A stretch of 64,000 nucleotides of DNA from NCBI GenBank assembly GCA_001970955.1, contig MPUH01000317.1, forward strand, positions 1-64,000. Reading direction: 5' to 3'. A program made the position numbers and the translations under genes. The notes under the pieces are model-generated. The model searched no databases. It saw only the letters and a program-made list of their open reading frames with translations, and was not told the origin of the DNA. The stretch comes from Stentor coeruleus (lineage: Eukaryota; Ciliophora; Heterotrichea; Heterotrichida; Stentoridae). Below, one piece after another: positions 61,538 to 64,000 of this stretch (position 1 is its first letter; each line of letters begins with the position of its first letter).

Positions 61538-64000
61538 ACTTATATTTACTCATTTTTATTATTTTAAGCATATGATTATACTTAGAAAAATTAAAAAGTT
61601 TAGAACTATAAGGCTTAATTTTCTAAACTAAACTAATTTCTTAAAGTTACCCACAAATTATAAAGCATCTGTATTATTCAAAAATACCATAAGACAAATA
61701 CAAATTACAAAACTGAGTGTTAATCACAAATTATTTTTTAATCTTTCTATCCATTTAATAATTTCTATCAATCAGTTCTTTATTATAAATATAAAATCAA
61801 AATTAATTTTCCAATAGTCGCCTAAAAATTTATATCTCTGGATACCCACTTAATTTTCAAAATTTACTATACTATAAACTTAATATTATCACTTAGAACA
61901 TCATTCTTCAAGTAAAAAAAATATAAAATAAGTTTAACATCAGTATAAATAATTGATGATAGTTTAATATTTTATATAAAGTTTATAAACTATTCTAGTT
62001 AAAACTAATTAATCTGTTTGCATCTTGATATTACACATATCTTTATCTATTGGATAAACTTTATCCATCGCAGCTAATTGTCTCCTCTTTTTACGATATT
62101 TTTTAAATTTTTCAATAAGATCAACCAGAAATGATGAAATTGATAATCCAAAACACAATATCCAAGCACTTAATATCAAATTCATACAAACTTTATTATA
62201 TTGATCAATTGTCATTTTTTTAATACTCATAGAGTTTACTAAAGTAATAAAATAAAATGCGCCTATAAGTAATTCATTTACAAATTGGTATACATTTTCC
62301 CAAATAGATTTGAAATTCTTAAAAAAGATCACATATAAAGGAATCTAAATAAAAATCACAGCTAATGAAAACGCTAAGCATATTGATAATTGTAAACTTC
62401 CATCTTTTATAAATATATATGAAAGTACTATACATGTTCTTCTTAATATATAAATGACATAAAACATCCACATACTAATCCCAGTTGTTTTGAATTCTTC
62501 AAAGAATGTTCCATATTTATCTTCAAACTCTGTTATTTCATCTTCATCAGTCAAATTACGTCTTTTTATGATTAGAGATACCATTAAACATATCATGAAA
62601 ATATGAATAATCTGAATGGGAATTACTATTAAAATAATGCATATGATGCCATCAACAATTTGTGTAGGGTTAGCAAATTCATTATGCATCAACCCAAATG
62701 TACACACTATTAAAAGTTCAAAATAGGATTGGATCCAAAAACGAAGAAAATCATTATATTTGAAAGATTTTAGAAATTTTTGTAGCTTAGCCTTCATGCA
62801 GTTCCTTTTAGACATAAGGTATGCAATAACCATAGTCCCTATCATAATAATTAAGCTTGTTAAAATTCCGCCTGCATTAATCAGAAATAGATTGCTTTTA
62901 GATTCTAGATTCTCAAACTTTTTCGACATTTGCACACCATTGTTTTCGTCAACAATATGAACAAATGCATTAGGTAAAAAATCTTGTGATCTAAGCCCAA
63001 GTAAAAAGCTTGATAATATATCATTTATCTGAAAATTCATAAGATATATCGCATATAACATTTCAGCAGTATTCAAAAAATCAAAAAGTGTTGTTGGATC
63101 AAATTTTAAAATACTAATTCCTACTGCAATCGATACTCCAGCTGTGACTCCAGTTTTAGCATATGCCGCTGCTGCATCAGCTTTAGCCTTAGCTTCTAAT
63201 TCACTTATAAGTTTATCTGAAATAAAAAGTGATCCTTTATATGTTTTATCCTTAAGTAATGAATTATTAACAGATACAAGATCATACAGTATATTTATTT
63301 CAATGTATGAAGGGTTTCTGATATCACTTGGAAGTTCAGGAACAATATAATATTTTAAGTTAAAGTCAGAACTTAATTCAAATATAGATTCTTTTTTATT
63401 GATATTTACTTCAATTTGGGAACTGTTTAAAGGGTTGCTAAGTGTTTCAGAAAAAACTAATGTTGCTACATTTTGTTCATCTATCATCATTACTGCAGAA
63501 AAAAAGTTTCTCTCACAGCCTTTTTTAATACTATATCCCAAATCACAAATGCATTCATTTTGTGAATTTAATGAACTATTTTCTTTACAAGATAAGCAAT
63601 GATTTTTTGAAATGCAAGTCTCACACAATACATAGCATGCTTCACAATCAAGATTATTATAAGAATAATATAATCCTGGTGAACAAAGATAACATAAACC
63701 ATCTATAGCCTCATATAAAGGACTACATTCTAAACACGATTTTATTTTATAAGAAGAACAGCTAGTGCAAAATTCATCAGCACAAAGATTGCAGGTATCA
63801 AAGGATTTACAAGCATTTGAGCATATTTCAGGACAACTAGTGCATATATTATTAGAATTATCATAATATTCGCCTATATCACAATTAGAATTGCATTCGC
63901 CTGATACTGGACAAAATTCACACCCTGAGCATTGAGTAGAGACAATATCTGATATATTTGGAATATTATTATAGATATCAATACTAAAAATAAAACCTTC
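61538..64000. repeat. Secondary copy of 49728-52245 (direct)
   Basis: 61538-64000 matches 49728-52245 in the same orientation, with a few indels in the non-coding part and only scattered substitutions in the coding part. It starts within about 3 bp of the end of the inverted ch-TOG copy and continues to the window edge. Confidence 0.93.
62009..64000 (-). CDS. Second copy of giant membrane protein, C-terminal part (runs off window)
   Basis: CDS is complement of 62360 to beyond 64000 joined to 62009-62344, with the 15-nt intron GTGATTTTTATTTAG (62345-62359) identical to that of the first copy. The visible part encodes the end of the LamG-like domain, the Cys-rich modules and the multi-pass membrane region through to KMQTD and TAA. 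It is open to the window edge, about 98 per cent identical to the first copy by eye, and most changes are conservative or silent (for example Phe to Leu and Cys to Ser in one helix), which suggests it is or recently was functional. Confidence 0.75.

Overview
The window looks like macronuclear DNA of a heterotrich ciliate, most probably Stentor or a close relative. The sequence shows AT-rich, gene-dense DNA, mostly intron-free long reading frames, and introns that are all exactly 15 nt with GT(A/G)...AG ends. I can place 14 of these with reading-frame or protein-family support. All three standard stops end genes (TAG at 2120-2122, TAA at 25379-25381, TGA at 25404-25406) and frames of up to 1991 codons carry no internal TAA, TAG or TGA. 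The standard code therefore applies, which argues against Paramecium/Tetrahymena-type, Blepharisma-type and Condylostoma-type codes. The ciliary genes (DNAI7/CASC1, MKS1/B9) and the large ch-TOG protein fit a ciliate.

Layout. 0-11 kb: DNAI7-like ciliary protein, MICU-like Ca2+ sensor, two coiled-coil proteins (one MIT-like, one with a PH-like end), and a pseudokinase/B-box/SPRY protein; single-N assembly joins lie at 8029 and 11031. 11.4-19.1 kb: a decayed SNF1/AMPK-like kinase carrying a 178-bp insertion between 8-bp direct repeats, then a gene-poor stretch with two tandem genes for tiny MGCGTSK-starting, probably lipid-anchored proteins. 19-34.4 kb: compact housekeeping block with a VPS9 Rab-GEF, a coiled-coil protein, a HAD-like protein, branched-chain dehydrogenase E2, a basic protein divergent from PPIL4, a CCCH/RING protein, RPA1, tRNA-Glu(TTC) and a TRF4-type poly(A) polymerase. 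34.4-49.1 kb: a small protein, an XMAP215/ch-TOG giant of 1991 aa, a spliced TPR protein, an MKS1-like B9 protein, a small basic protein, and a spliced 81-aa gene at 48800-49060 whose frame is only visible after a 15-nt intron is removed.

49.7-57.1 kb: one large minus-strand gene with at least ten 15-nt introns, encoding a signal peptide, an array of beta-rich repeats (about one per exon), a LamG-like domain, cysteine-rich modules and a multi-pass membrane end. The repeat array is damaged while the 3' half is open. 59.2-64.0 kb: a mosaic of secondary copies. A broken copy of the ch-TOG 5' region, split at one point with one half inverted, abuts within about 3 bp a much younger copy of the 3' part of the giant membrane gene, which runs off the window.

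How the genes relate: they are mostly independent single-gene transcription units in mixed orientation. Themes are cilia and microtubules (DNAI7, MKS1-like, ch-TOG, coiled-coil proteins), mitochondria (MICU, E2), RNA metabolism (PPIL4, TRF4, CCCH/RING) and replication/repair (RPA1). I see no operon, no CRISPR array, no transposase and no virus-derived gene.
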